A stretch of 64,000 nucleotides of DNA from Bacillota bacterium (lineage in GTDB: Bacteria; Bacillota; SHA-98; UBA4971): NCBI GenBank assembly GCA_012842395.1, contig DUSX01000037.1, positions 20,782 to 84,781 on the forward strand. The letters are read 5' to 3'. Both the position numbers and the translations under genes were made by a program. Below are positions 8,916 to 18,011 of this stretch, one piece after another. Below the pieces are notes generated by a model. The model was not told where the DNA came from, searched no databases, and was given only the letters and a program-made list of their open reading frames with translations. The stretch's first letter is position 1, and every line of letters begins with the position of its first letter.

Positions 8916-10025
8916 TCAGCCTAGGATCTCGTCCACTATGAGATCTCCCATCTCAGCGGTGCCGACGAGTGTCGTCCCCTCAGTGAAGATATCCGCGGTG
9001 CGATACCCTTTTCGCAGGACCGCCGTCACGGCGGCCTCAAGGGATTCCGCCTCTTTGCCCAGGCCGAAGGAATACCTCAGGAGCAGCCCTGCGGAGAGCA
9101 CCGCCCCCAGCGGGTTGGCCACGTTCTTTCCCGCGATGTCGGGTGCGGAACCGTGCACCGGTTCGTACAGGCCCGTCCGGCCGCAGCCGAGGCTGGCGGA
9201 GGGCAGCATGCCGAGGGAGCCCGCCAGCGTGGCCGCCTCGTCGCTGAGGATGTCCCCGAACATGTTCTCGGTGAGTATCACATCGAACCGACCCGGGTCG
9301 CGGACGAGCTGCATCGCGCAGTTGTCTACGTACATGTGGGCGAGCTCGACGTCCGGGTAGTCCTTACCGACCTTCGTGACCACCTCTCGCCAAAGCCGCG
9401 AGCTTTCTAACACGTTGGCCTTGTCCACCGAGGTGACCTTCCGTCTCCGCTCAGAAGCCAACCGAAACGCCACCCTTGCGACGCGCTCTATCTCGTCCCA
9501 GGTGTAGACGGTCGTATCCACGGCCCTCACCACATCCCGCCCGCTGCCGAGGTCGCGTTCGCAGAAGCGGCCCCTGGGCTGGCCGAAATACGCGCCTCCG
9601 GTCAGCTCCCTCACCACCAGCAGGTCGACGCCCTCCACCACGTGGCTCTTGAGAGTCGAGGCCCCGACAAGCTCGGGGAAGACCCGCACCGGGCGCAGGT
9701 TCGCGAATACGCCCAGGGATTTGCGCAGGCCTAGAAGCCCGGCCTCCGGTCGCCTGTCCCCCGGAAGACCGTCCCATTTTGGGCCGCCCACCGCCCCGAG
9801 GAGCACGGCGCCGCACCTCCGGCAGGTCTCGAGAGTCTCCTCAGGCAGAGGCGTGCCGGCCGCGTCCAAGGCCGCTCCGCCCACGAGGCACTCCACGAAG
9901 TCAAACCTGCACGCGTGCTTCCTTCCGACCGCAACGAGCGCCTTCCTGGCCTCCCTTATCACTTCCGGCCCTACCCCGTCACCCGGCAGCAGGGCGATCT
10001 TGAACCCATCCATCGCCCGACCCAA
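8916..10025 (-). CDS. leuB: 3-isopropylmalate dehydrogenase
   Basis: NAD-dependent oxidative decarboxylation of 3-isopropylmalate to 2-oxoisocaproate in leucine synthesis. Visible are the N-terminal [17 protein letters not shown], the substrate arginines in [15 protein letters not shown], the Lys-Asn pair VDKANVL, and the metal-binding region [12 protein letters not shown] followed by [13 protein letters not shown]. It is about 369 residues. TTG 10025 has GGGAGG about 8 bases upstream, while ATG 10013 is farther away, so TTG is preferred. It lies between leuD and ilvE on the same strand. Confidence 0.96.
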   Translation of the reverse strand: MGRAMDGFKIALLPGDGVGPEVIREARKALVAVGRKHACRFDFVECLVGGAALDAAGTPLPEETLETCRRCGAVLLGAVGGPKWDGLPGDRRPEAGLLGLRKSLGVFANLRPVRVFPELVGASTLKSHVVEGVDLLVVRELTGGAYFGQPRGRFCERDLGSGRDVVRAVDTTVYTWDEIERVARVAFRLASERRRKVTSVDKANVLESSRLWREVVTKVGKDYPDVELAHMYVDNCAMQLVRDPGRFDVILTENMFGDILSDEAATLAGSLGMLPSASLGCGRTGLYEPVHGSAPDIAGKNVANPLGAVLSAGLLLRYSFGLGKEAESLEAAVTAVLRKGYRTADIFTEGTTLVGTAEMGDLIVDEILG

Positions 10026-10120
10026 ACGCTACGCCTCCCTTGGTCCTTCACGCAACGCCGCGACACGCCGCCCGGCCCTCGCGTCGTCGGCCGCTCGCGC
10101 CGGTCGGCCGGCGCTAACAA

Positions 10121-10175
10121 GCCAGCATCCAACATCCAGCACCCAACATCTAACATCGAACATCCAACAGCCAGC
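10121..10175. repeat. Degenerate heptamer tandem repeat between leuD and leuB
   Basis: Read on the minus strand, this stretch is about seven consecutive units close to TGGATGT (variants TCGATGT, TAGATGT, TGGGTGC). It lies in the 155-base leuD-leuB gap, just upstream of the leuB ribosome binding site. It encodes no protein and has no obvious hairpin. It looks like slippage-prone simple sequence inside the operon. Confidence 0.75.
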
Positions 10176-10180
10176 TCTCG

Positions 10181-10702
10181 TCAGCCAGCACAGGATTTAC
10201 CGCTCTCTATCCTTTCGCGCACGTAATTGATGATGCCCCCACAATCCACGATCCTTTGCATGAACTCGGGGAGGGGAGCAGCGCGATACTCTTCGCCTCG
10301 AGTCACATTCCGGATCAAGCCTTCGCCGGGAGAGACCTCGACGATGTCCCCCGCCTGTATCCGCTCGGCGGCTTCCGGGCACTCCAGGATGGGCAGGCCC
10401 ACGTTCAGCGCGTTGCGGAAGAATATCCGGGCAAAGGACGCGGCAATGACGCAGGATACGCCAGCAGCCTTGATAGCTATTGGGGCATGCTCCCTGGAGC
10501 TTCCGCAGCCGAAGTTCCTGCCGCCCACGATGACGTCACCCGGCCGGACCTCGCTTGCGAACCTCGGATCGGCGTCCTCCATGCAGTGCTTTGCGAGGTC
10601 CGCCGGGTCCGAGGTATAGAGGTACCTTGCGGGGATGATCGCGTCAGTGTCCACATGATCTCCGAACTTCCATGCTCTCGCTCTGATGGTCGACGTCATC
10701 AC
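10181..10702 (-). CDS. leuD: 3-isopropylmalate dehydratase, small subunit
   Basis: Small subunit of the isopropylmalate isomerase that interconverts 2- and 3-isopropylmalate with LeuC. Diagnostic segments are KFGDHVDTDAIIPARYL near the N-terminus and the swivel-loop motif GRNFGCGSSREHAP. At 173 residues it is the short bacterial/archaeal-type LeuD (160-170) rather than the roughly 200-residue enterobacterial form. The start is ATG 10702, with a second ATG immediately after. A 231-base spacer without a gene separates it from leuC. Confidence 0.95.
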   Translation of the reverse strand: MMTSTIRARAWKFGDHVDTDAIIPARYLYTSDPADLAKHCMEDADPRFASEVRPGDVIVGGRNFGCGSSREHAPIAIKAAGVSCVIAASFARIFFRNALNVGLPILECPEAAERIQAGDIVEVSPGEGLIRNVTRGEEYRAAPLPEFMQRIVDCGGIINYVRERIESGKSCAG

Positions 10703-10933
10703 TGCATCACCTGCCTGCTCGGCGTTTCCGTCTGCTTACCGCTCAACGTCTCTCGGCGTGTCTCGGCGTCGGTCCATGTTCCTCGGCCCTCGCTGCCGCT
10801 CCGCCGGGTCCCACCCTACATGCCGCGGGCGCATGGCGAGGTCGCCGACCTCGCGCGCCGAATTCGAACGATTCGCATTCCAACGTGCCGAGCCGCAAAG
10901 AGGCGCTAGCTTTTCCAGCGGAATACTCAGAGA

Positions 10934-12193
10934 TCAGAGTTCGTCGGGGCCCGCTATGCGTCCCATGACTGCGGAGGCCGCCGCCACCGCCGCGTTTGAC
11001 AAGTATACCTCGCTCTTCGGATGCCCCATCCTGCCCACGAAGTTCCGGTTGGTCGTGGATATCGCCTTCTCTCCCTCGGCGAGGATGCCCATGTGCCCTC
11101 CGAGGCACGGGCCACACGTGGGCGTGCTGACTGCCGCGCCCGCCTCGATAAAGATTTGGATGAGCCCCTCGCGTATGGCCTGCAGGTAGATCTCCTGGGT
11201 GCCAGGGAAGACCAGGAGCCGCACGCGCGGGTGGACTTTTCGCCCGCGAAGCACCTCTGCCGCAGCTCTCAAATCCTCCATCCGGCCGTTGGTGCAGGAG
11301 CCGATCACAGCCTGGTCTATCCACACCTTGCCCGCCTCGCTGATGGGCCTCACGTTTTCGGGCAGGTGAGGGAAGGCCACTTGTGGCTCGAGGCCGCTCA
11401 CGTCGAATTCGTGCACAGCACTGTAGCGAGCGTCCGGGTCGCTCTCGAAGACCCGGTAACCTCCATTTGACCTCTCGCGCACGTACTCAAGGGTCTTCTC
11501 ATCCGGCACCATGATGCCGTTTTTCGCGCCGGCCTCCACCGCCATGTTTGCCATGGTGAACCTTGAGTCCATCGAGAGGCTCCGTATCGCTTCTCCGGAG
11601 AACTCCATGGCCTTGTAGGCCGCGCCGTCCACGCCTATGCGCCCTATGGTGTGGAGGATGAGGTCCTTTCCGTACACCCAGCGGCCGGGTTTGCCGCGGT
11701 ACACGAGCTTGATGCTCTCGGGGACCTTCAGCCATATCTCGCCGAGGGTCATGGCAGCGGCCATATCGGTGCTGCCTACCCCGGTGGCGAAGGCACCCAG
11801 TGCCCCGTACGTGCACGTGTGAGAATCCGCGCCGATGATGACATCGCCGGGACGCACGAGCCCTTGCTCCGGGAGAAGGCAGTGCTCGATGCCCATCCTT
11901 CCTACCTCAAAGTAGTTGGATATCCCTTGTTCTCTGGCGAACTCCCTCAATCTCGCGCACTGCTCGGCAGACCTTATGTCCTTGTTCGGCACGAAGTGAT
12001 CGGGCACGAGCGCGATCCTATTAGGATCGAAGACCCGCTTTGCGCCGGTCTTCCTGAACTGCTCGATGGCAACGGGCGCGGTTATGTCGTTCCCCAGGAC
12101 CATGTCGACCTTTACCGTGATAAGCTCGCCGGGCTCAACGGAGTCTCGTCCAGCGTGGGCGGCTAGGATTTTCTCGGTTATCGTCATCCCCAA
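10934..12193 (-). CDS. leuC: 3-isopropylmalate dehydratase, large subunit
   Basis: Large aconitase-family subunit carrying the [4Fe-4S] cluster for isopropylmalate isomerisation. The cluster cysteines are in GSCTNGR and in CGPCLG, and the active-site region [13 protein letters not shown] is intact. At 419 residues it is the shorter homoaconitase-like LeuC type that pairs with a short LeuD, as found here. TTG 12193 or ATG 12187 are both possible, with a GGGAGGGGG site upstream. It follows leuA by only 18 bases. Confidence 0.95.
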   Translation of the reverse strand: MGMTITEKILAAHAGRDSVEPGELITVKVDMVLGNDITAPVAIEQFRKTGAKRVFDPNRIALVPDHFVPNKDIRSAEQCARLREFAREQGISNYFEVGRMGIEHCLLPEQGLVRPGDVIIGADSHTCTYGALGAFATGVGSTDMAAAMTLGEIWLKVPESIKLVYRGKPGRWVYGKDLILHTIGRIGVDGAAYKAMEFSGEAIRSLSMDSRFTMANMAVEAGAKNGIMVPDEKTLEYVRERSNGGYRVFESDPDARYSAVHEFDVSGLEPQVAFPHLPENVRPISEAGKVWIDQAVIGSCTNGRMEDLRAAAEVLRGRKVHPRVRLLVFPGTQEIYLQAIREGLIQIFIEAGAAVSTPTCGPCLGGHMGILAEGEKAISTTNRNFVGRMGHPKSEVYLSNAAVAAASAVMGRIAGPDEL

Positions 12194-12211
12194 GATGCGC
12201 CACCCCCTCCC

Positions 12212-13801
12212 CTAGCTTCCCGACGTTCCCAAGGCGTCTTGGACAGGTCGGGAGACTCCGGCGGCTCCGGCAGGCGCGGCTGCCTTGCTGAAGGTCCGCC
12301 GGTTGTGGAGAAGCTTGTTGATGGCCTGCACATACGCCTTGGCGCTGGCCTCTATCACGTCCGTGCTCGTTCCGCGGCCTACGTAGGTGTCTCCGTTGTC
12401 CTTTATCCGGACCGTGGCCTCTCCCAGAGCGTCCTTGCCGCCGGTGACCGCGTTTAGGGAGTACGACACGAGATGAGTCTCCAATTTCGCGGCAGCGTCC
12501 ACCGCTTTGAAGACCGCCTCCACGGGCCCGTCCCCGCATGCGGCCTCTTCCACGGAGCCGTCCACAGTCTTGAGCCTCACCGTGGCAGTGGGCACGGCAT
12601 GGTTGCCGCTAATCACGTGTATGTATTCCAGCTCGAAGAAGCCCGGTGTCGCAACGAGCTCATCCTCGACGATAGCCTCGATGTCTCTGTCGCTGACCTG
12701 CTTCTTCTTGTCCGCAAGCTCGATGAAGCGGTTGAACGCTTTCTCCATCTCGTCCCGGGTCAAAGAGTACCCGAGGGCCTTCAGCTTCTCGCTGAACGCG
12801 TGTCGCCCGGAGTGTTTGCCCAGGACCAGCCTGCTTTCGGGGAGGCCCACTGACTCAGGCGTCATGATCTCGTAAGTGGTCCTCTCCTTGAGGATGCCGT
12901 CCTGGTGTATGCCGGACTCGTGGGCGAAAGCGTTGTCGCCGACCACAGCCTTGTTGGGCTGCACGAACACCGCCGTAAGCGAGCTCACCAGGCGGCTTGT
13001 GCGATAGATGTGGGTCGTATCGATGCCCACAGAGACATCGAAGTAGTCTTTCCTCGTCCTGAGCGCCATGACGACCTCCTCAAGCGCGGCGTTCCCGGCC
13101 CTTTCGCCGAGGCCGTTTATGGTGCACTCAACCTGGGTCGCCCCGGCCGTCACAGCGGCCAAGGAGTTCGCGACCGCGAGCCCCAGGTCGTTGTGGCAGT
13201 GGACGCTGATGGTTACCCGGTCTATGCCGGCGGTGTTGGCTTTCACGTAAGAAACGAGATCCGCGAATTCCCAGGGCGTGCTGTAGCCGACTGTGTCGGG
13301 AATGTTGATGACCGTCGCCCCCGCCTCGATCACCGCCTCGAATATCTCACGCAGGAATCCCCGGTCGCTCCTGGCGGCGTCTTCGGCGGAGAACTCCACG
13401 TCGTTTGTGAGGCTCTTAGCGTGCCGCACCGCCTCCACGGCCATTCTCAGGACCTCGTCGGGGCTCTTGCGGAGCTTATACCGCATGTGGACGGGAGATG
13501 TCGCGATGAAAGTATGGATCCTGGGCCTCTCGGCGTATCGCAGGGCCTCCCAAGCCTTATCGATGTCCTTCTCCATTGTTCGGGCCAAGGCCGCGATGGT
13601 GGGCCCCTTTATCTGGGAGGCGACCGCCTCCACCGCCGCGAAGTCTCCGGGAGACGCAACCGGGAACCCCGCCTCGATCACATCCACCCGGAGCTTGGCG
13701 AGCTGCGTTGCTATCTCGACCTTCTCTTCCACGTTCAAATTGACGCCGGGGGATTGTTCTCCGTCCCTGAGCGTTGTGTCAAAGATGAATACCTGCCTCA
13801 T
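12212..13801 (-). CDS. leuA: 2-isopropylmalate synthase
   Basis: First committed enzyme of leucine synthesis, condensing acetyl-CoA with 2-oxoisovalerate. The start region has [11 protein letters not shown] with the metal-binding Asp, the [11 protein letters not shown] motif supplies the metal histidines, and [14 protein letters not shown] is intact. The C-terminal 130 residues form the LeuA regulatory domain for leucine feedback, ending in the allosteric [15 protein letters not shown] region and a short Ala-rich tail. Length 529 is typical. AAGGAGG lies about 10 bases before ATG 13801. It is the first gene after the T-box leader. Confidence 0.96.
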   Translation of the reverse strand: MRQVFIFDTTLRDGEQSPGVNLNVEEKVEIATQLAKLRVDVIEAGFPVASPGDFAAVEAVASQIKGPTIAALARTMEKDIDKAWEALRYAERPRIHTFIATSPVHMRYKLRKSPDEVLRMAVEAVRHAKSLTNDVEFSAEDAARSDRGFLREIFEAVIEAGATVINIPDTVGYSTPWEFADLVSYVKANTAGIDRVTISVHCHNDLGLAVANSLAAVTAGATQVECTINGLGERAGNAALEEVVMALRTRKDYFDVSVGIDTTHIYRTSRLVSSLTAVFVQPNKAVVGDNAFAHESGIHQDGILKERTTYEIMTPESVGLPESRLVLGKHSGRHAFSEKLKALGYSLTRDEMEKAFNRFIELADKKKQVSDRDIEAIVEDELVATPGFFELEYIHVISGNHAVPTATVRLKTVDGSVEEAACGDGPVEAVFKAVDAAAKLETHLVSYSLNAVTGGKDALGEATVRIKDNGDTYVGRGTSTDVIEASAKAYVQAINKLLHNRRTFSKAAAPAGAAGVSRPVQDALGTSGS

Positions 13802-13944
13802 GTCGCTCGCGATCCTCCTTCTTTCTCTTCTAGCTACTCTTCTGATTATCTGATTGCCCCTTCCAAGTGCCGCCGTCGTCCCATAACGTCCGTGACGTCA
13901 ACGTCCACGACGTCGCACCCATGTCCGTGATCCCGCATCGCGTA

Positions 13945-14487
13945 ACAAAAAACCTCTCCCCCCTGATAGCCATGGGCTTTCGGGCTATCAGGGACGAGAG
14001 GATGAGCGGCTCGTGGTACCACCCTGACTTCGTCGCCGCCTCACGGCAGCGACCTCACTGTCTCCGACCTCACCGACGCAGACTGCGACGTTTAAGCCGT
14101 CACCATTCTCCGGTCGTCTTCAGTCTTGGTCTCAAGGACACGAGAACTAGGCGGATAACGGGCGCCTCGTGGAAAACGCGGCCCGGCGAAGCCTACTCAC
14201 CTGTGGGAAGCGCGACGCCTACGGCATCGGCCCGCGGACGTTCTTGTTCTGATGCCTTGAATGCGATGCGATGCATTGCGCGGCGTAAGTCGTGCCGGCA
14301 GCGGCCGCGAACCTGTCACGATGACCATCCCATCACAGTTTTCGGCTTGCGCGGTTCGAGGGCGAGTTCAACAGGGCCCGGCCACCGGTTCGCACCGGCC
14401 ACCGGCTCTCTTGGGCCCGGCGCCCTGATTACTGCTCCCTGTCATGACCTTTGACAAGCCCCAGAATCGTGCTGGTCCCAAGTTATT
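13945..14487 (-). promoter_or_regulatory. Leucine T-box riboswitch leader with terminator
   Basis: On the minus strand this leader shows, in order, GGGAGCAGTAA and AGAGAGCCGG of stem I, the specifier segment GAACTCGCC with Leu codon CTC at 14366-14364, a stem II/III region (GTGAGTAGGCTTCGCC, then CCCGTTATC), and the T-box AGGGTGGTACCACG (14025-14012). A terminator follows with arms CCCTGATAGCC/GGCTATCAGGG (13993-13961) and T6 (13952-13947). Uncharged tRNA-Leu would pair with CTC and the T-box and prevent termination, switching on the leu operon. At roughly 540 bases the leader is longer than most; the additional length lies between stem I and stem II and before the T-box. Confidence 0.93.
13947..13993 (-). 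terminator. T-box attenuator terminator
   Basis: Minus-strand hairpin with 11-bp arms (CCCTGATAGCC and GGCTATCAGGG) around a short CGAAAGCCCAT loop, followed after GGGAGAGG by TTTTTT at 13952-13947. Its 5' arm follows the T-box by about 20 bases, the arrangement expected when the T-box sequence can form a competing antiterminator. Confidence 0.85.
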
Positions 14488-14493
14488 ACCGAT

Positions 14494-14522
14494 AGTGTAT
14501 AAAGATTCATGTGCGGTGTCAA
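14494..14522 (-). promoter_or_regulatory. Promoter of the leu operon
   Basis: Minus strand TTGACA at 14522-14517, a 17-base spacer, then TACACT at 14499-14494 (four of six consensus bases). The predicted start near 14487 leads straight into stem I of the T-box leader. Confidence 0.75.
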
Positions 14523-14750
14523 GAGGCGGATTTGCATTTTCCGTGCCGCCGGTCTGTGATAGTGTCGCCCTGTAGGTGGTTTGAGAAAACGGTGCGCTGC
14601 AAGCAGTTGAGAGAAATCTGCCCCGCACGCTGCGTAGGAAGAGGTCACCTCACGCCCACGGAAGCGCCCCACTCCCCCCTGAGGACAAGGGCCCGTGAGG
14701 CTGCGAACGTATCGGTCAGATCAGTTTGGTCGGCGGCAGGGCATCATCCG

Positions 14751-15098
14751 TCAGAACACCCGCCTGCCGAGCGGGACCTCGCGGTCAGGCTGGATGAGGA
14801 CCACCTCGGTTTCGTCGCTTAGAGCGACGCCCAGGACGAGGACCTCAGACATGAAATCAGCGATCTGCCGCGGCGGGAAGTTCGTAACGGCGATCACGAG
14901 CCTCCCCACTAGTTCGTCGGGCGAGTAAAGCTTGGTGATCTGGGCGCTTGACTTCCGTACGCCGTAGTCGCCGAAGTCGACAAGCAGTTTGTACGCGGGC
15001 TTTCGAGCTTTGGTAAACGGCTCGGCCTTGATGATCCTTCCGACTCGCATCTCGACTCTGTTGAAGTCTTCGTAAGTTATCGCGCTCACGTTCTCCAT
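14751..15098 (-). CDS. csaA: CsaA-type tRNA-binding (export-related chaperone) protein
   Basis: Single-domain OB-fold protein of 115 residues resembling Bacillus subtilis CsaA, which binds tRNA and has been reported as a chaperone for exported proteins. Matching segments are FNRVEMRVGRIIKAE, the KSSAQITKLY motif in the centre, and AVTNFPPRQIADFMSEVLVLG near the end. It covers the C-terminal tRNA-binding domain found in MetG and Arc1 but stands alone. AAGGAGAG lies 8 bases upstream of ATG 15098. It sits alone between the leu promoter and cstA, so its position says little about its role. Confidence 0.92.
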   Translation of the reverse strand: MENVSAITYEDFNRVEMRVGRIIKAEPFTKARKPAYKLLVDFGDYGVRKSSAQITKLYSPDELVGRLVIAVTNFPPRQIADFMSEVLVLGVALSDETEVVLIQPDREVPLGRRVF

Positions 15099-15360
15099 CC
15101 ACCTTCTCTCCTTTTTGCAACTCAGGTCGTTTTTTATGCCATTCAGACGAGAACTCCTACCGTTCGGCCCGAATCTCTTTCCACTTCACTCCCAGGGGTT
15201 CTAGAATGACTCTGAAGACCCCGTACCGTGAACCTCCTCCAGCACCCTACTCGAGTGCGTCGTTGCGGAGCGCGGCTACGGAAAGACGGATGCCTGCAGC
15301 ACAGTGGAACAGGGCCGGCCGGCTGCGGGACGGGTCCAACACAATAAGGAGGTGCTGTAA
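15099..15360. other. Intergenic region between csaA and cstA
   Basis: Divergent spacer of 262 bases that must hold the promoters for csaA (minus) and cstA (plus). I see a strong GGAGG eight bases before the cstA TTG start but no clear consensus promoter or palindrome. Confidence 0.5.
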
Positions 15361-16809
15361 TTGGTAACCTTCATTGGGTGTATCGTCGTTCTGATCCTCG
15401 GTTATCTCTTTTACGGGGCCTTTGTGGAGAGGGTCTTCGGCGTTGACCGCGAGAAGAGCACACCCGCTTATACCCTGAGGGACGGCGTGGATTACGTTCC
15501 GATGGACTGGAAGAAGGTCTTTCTCATTCAGTTCCTCAATATCGCGGGCCTGGGCCCCGTGTACGGGGCCATCCAGGGCGCGCTCTGGGGGCCTTCGGCG
15601 TTCCTGTGGATCGTACTTGGGGGCATTCTGGTCGGGGGCGCTCACGATTACATCTCAGGCATGCTGTCAGTCAGAGAAAACGGCGCGAGCATGGGTGATG
15701 TTATCGGCAAGTATCTCGGGAACAAAGTCCGCTGGTTGATGAATGTGGTTCTCGTGGTACTGCTTATCCTGGTCGGGGTCGTGTTTGCGACGGGCCCGGC
15801 GGCTCTTCTCCAGATGATCACGCCTTCTTGGATGACGTACAACTTTTGGGTAGCTGTCATATTCATCTATTACCTCCTTGCCACCCTTCTTCCAATTGAC
15901 GCTCTAATTGGACGGATCTACCCCTTCTTCGGTGCATGCCTTCTCATAATGGTGATTGGCATCGGCGGGGGGATGATCGTCAAGGGCATGCCTGTGCCAC
16001 AAATCACCCTCGCGAACCTGCACCCGAAGAACCTGCCGATATGGCCGCTGATGTTCATCTCGATAGCATGCGGCGCGATCAGCGGGTTTCACTTTACCCA
16101 GTCACCTATGATGGCCAGATGCATCATGAACGAAGGGTACGGACGCAGGGTGTTCTATGGAGCTATGATAGCCGAAAGCATCGTAGCCCTCACTTGGGCC
16201 GCGGCTTCGCTAACATTCTTCGAGGGGACAAGCGGTCTTTCGCAGGCGCTCGGGTCTCTTGGCGGACCAGGCGGTGTTGTGAAGGATATAGCCTTCAAGA
16301 TGATGGGGACGGTGGGCGGCGTTCTCGCAGTCCTTGGCGTGGTGGTGCTGCCTATCACCACAGGCGATACCGCCTTCCGGGCATGCCGGATGATGATAGG
16401 AGAGATCCTGCACCTCGATCCCAAGCCGATAGCGAACAGGCTGAAGATAGCGATACCTATCTTCATCATCGCCATCATCTTGACCCAGGTAAACTTCGAC
16501 GTCATCTGGCGGTACTTCGCCTGGTGTAACCAGACAGTCGCCATCTTCACGTTGTTCGCGTGTTCCGCATACCTCGCGAAGAACGGCAAGTTCCACTGGG
16601 TGACGACCATCCCCGCGGGATTCATGTGTTCGGTTTCGTTTACGTATATCCTTAACCAGCCCATCGGGTTCAATCTGCCGATGAGCATTGCTGCTCCTGT
16701 CGGCCTCGTCGCAGCGGCGGCGGTGTTTGTCCACTTCCTGTACTATCTAAAGCTCATCGCCCAGGGCACGGTGGTGTTCGAGCCGGCGTTGAAAGTGGAC
16801 GGGCAGTAG
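15361..16809 (+). CDS. cstA: CstA/BtsT-family carbon starvation transporter
   Basis: Polytopic inner-membrane transporter of the CstA family, whose members import pyruvate or peptides during nutrient limitation. The N-terminal ILGYLFYGAFVERVFG, the VPMDWKKVFLIQFLNIAGLGPVYGAIQGALWGP-type segment (split here as two recognisable blocks) and GGAHDYISGMLSVREN are family hallmarks. At 482 residues it is the compact form found in Bacillota rather than the roughly 700-residue E. coli CstA. TTG 15361 is the start, with GGAGG 8 bases upstream. The convergent LytS/LytTR pair next to it mirrors the BtsSR-BtsT pyruvate-sensing arrangement of enterobacteria, suggesting that pair controls it. Confidence 0.93.
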   Translation: MVTFIGCIVVLILGYLFYGAFVERVFGVDREKSTPAYTLRDGVDYVPMDWKKVFLIQFLNIAGLGPVYGAIQGALWGPSAFLWIVLGGILVGGAHDYISGMLSVRENGASMGDVIGKYLGNKVRWLMNVVLVVLLILVGVVFATGPAALLQMITPSWMTYNFWVAVIFIYYLLATLLPIDALIGRIYPFFGACLLIMVIGIGGGMIVKGMPVPQITLANLHPKNLPIWPLMFISIACGAISGFHFTQSPMMARCIMNEGYGRRVFYGAMIAESIVALTWAAASLTFFEGTSGLSQALGSLGGPGGVVKDIAFKMMGTVGGVLAVLGVVVLPITTGDTAFRACRMMIGEILHLDPKPIANRLKIAIPIFIIAIILTQVNFDVIWRYFAWCNQTVAIFTLFACSAYLAKNGKFHWVTTIPAGFMCSVSFTYILNQPIGFNLPMSIAAPVGLVAAAAVFVHFLYYLKLIAQGTVVFEPALKVDGQ

Positions 16810-17213
16810 AGCGGCTGCGGCGAGGATGCGATTCGTAGGTTCAAGGCTTATGAGATCCGGGCATGTGACTCGGGCGAACCAGGCTCCACGGCCGGACGAG
16901 CACGAGCCTGGCCACACGACCGGGCGGCCCGCGCGGCCCGGTTCTCTGTAGCTCTATGGCTCTATAGTGCGGGGGCAGCCAAGCGTGACGTATCGCCTGC
17001 TGCCAGCTGCCCCCGCCTTTAGGCAAGAAGGGAAGCGAAGGAAGGAAGAAGAAAGGAACGAGGCTAAGGGAACAACGAAACCAAGGGCTGCCTGCCGTCG
17101 GCGCCCGGCGCCCCTGGTGGCTACTACGGCAGGCGCGACAGCCACCTCTGGCTGCAGCTGCGACGAGTCTGTGGCTGCTGGGTGTGATGTGCCCGGCCTG
17201 GGCAACCACCCTA
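16810..17213. other. Gap between convergent cstA and the LytTR regulator gene
   Basis: About 400 bases with no supportable gene; open frames here have no recognisable protein character. It contains GC-rich alternations (GCGGCCCGCGCGGCCCGG near 16923-16940) and a short repeat of GCTCTATG near 16950-16970 that resembles the CTCTATG repeats at the feoB-proC junction. No clear terminator is visible. Confidence 0.5.
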
Positions 17214-18011
17214 CTATAGCCCGAACGCCTTCTTCAGCTCCTTCACCTGGGACCTTGAGACAGGCACCTTGTTCGCGTCCTTGTCCTTCACCGCTACCAT
17301 GTATGTGCCCGAAAACCACGGGATGATCCGAGCGACCCTATCGAGGTTCACGATGAACCGCCGATGCACCCTGAGGAAACGGGGGCCAAGCCTGCGTTCG
17401 ACGTCCTCCAGGGTCAGCTTGGTAACGTATTCCTTGTCAAAGGTCTTCAGCACGACCTTACCGTTCCGGGAGCAGACGTACACAAGTTCCGACGAGTCTA
17501 CGAGTATCGTGGAACCGTTTTGCTCGGCGGGGAGCTTGGCTGGCTGAAATCTATGCAGGATCTCGCGCACAAGCTTCTCTGTCAGACGGTCGACCCCCTG
17601 GGAGTCGGGCGCTTGGTTCTCGTCTCTGAGCCCCTCAGCGAGCTTCTCGATGGATGCCCTGACCCGCTCCAATTCAAAGGGTTTCAGCACATAATCCACG
17701 GCCGACACCTCGAAGGCCTCCACAGCATACTCATCGTACGCCGTTGCAAACACCACCTTGGGCCGGTTAGGGTACCGTGCTGCGTGTTGCCGCCCTGACT
17801 GCCTGAGGGCCTTGGCGATCTCAAGACCGCTCTGGTCTGGCATCTCGACGTCCAGGAAAACCGCGTCGGGACTCGTCTTGGCGACTTGCTCGAGCGCCTC
17901 CACAGCATTAGCGGCTTCTCCCACCACCTCGACGCCATCGATCGACTCTAGGAGGAATCGTAGCTCGTCCCTTGCAGGCTTCTCGTCGTCTACTATGACT
18001 ACTCTAATCAC
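17214..18011 (-). CDS. LytTR-family response regulator
   Basis: Cytoplasmic transcription regulator, 265 residues. The receiver domain begins IRVVIVDDE with the acidic pocket at residues 8-9, phosphoacceptor Asp54 in FLDVEMPD, and the switch Lys in DYVLKPF. The C-terminal LytTR DNA-binding domain covers about residues 160-262 (LEDVERRLG..FLRVHRRFIVNLDRV). GTG 18011 is chosen because AAGGAAGGTGG precedes it and it overlaps the kinase stop by 8 bases, a sign of translational coupling; the frame is open farther upstream. It probably activates cstA in response to the LytS kinase. Confidence 0.93.
   Translation of the reverse strand: MIRVVIVDDEKPARDELRFLLESIDGVEVVGEAANAVEALEQVAKTSPDAVFLDVEMPDQSGLEIAKALRQSGRQHAARYPNRPKVVFATAYDEYAVEAFEVSAVDYVLKPFELERVRASIEKLAEGLRDENQAPDSQGVDRLTEKLVREILHRFQPAKLPAEQNGSTILVDSSELVYVCSRNGKVVLKTFDKEYVTKLTLEDVERRLGPRFLRVHRRFIVNLDRVARIIPWFSGTYMVAVKDKDANKVPVSRSQVKELKKAFGL

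Noticed and set aside
10121..10175. CRISPR array
   Set aside because: Units are only about seven bases and contiguous, without spacers; no cas genes in the window.
13867..14454. Plus-strand open frame over the T-box leader
   Set aside because: The region is an RNA leader on the other strand with promoter, T-box and terminator; the frame has no ribosome binding site or family match.
14751..15098. Reading the CsaA gene as a truncated methionyl-tRNA synthetase
   Set aside because: It is full length for stand-alone CsaA and has its own ribosome binding site and start.
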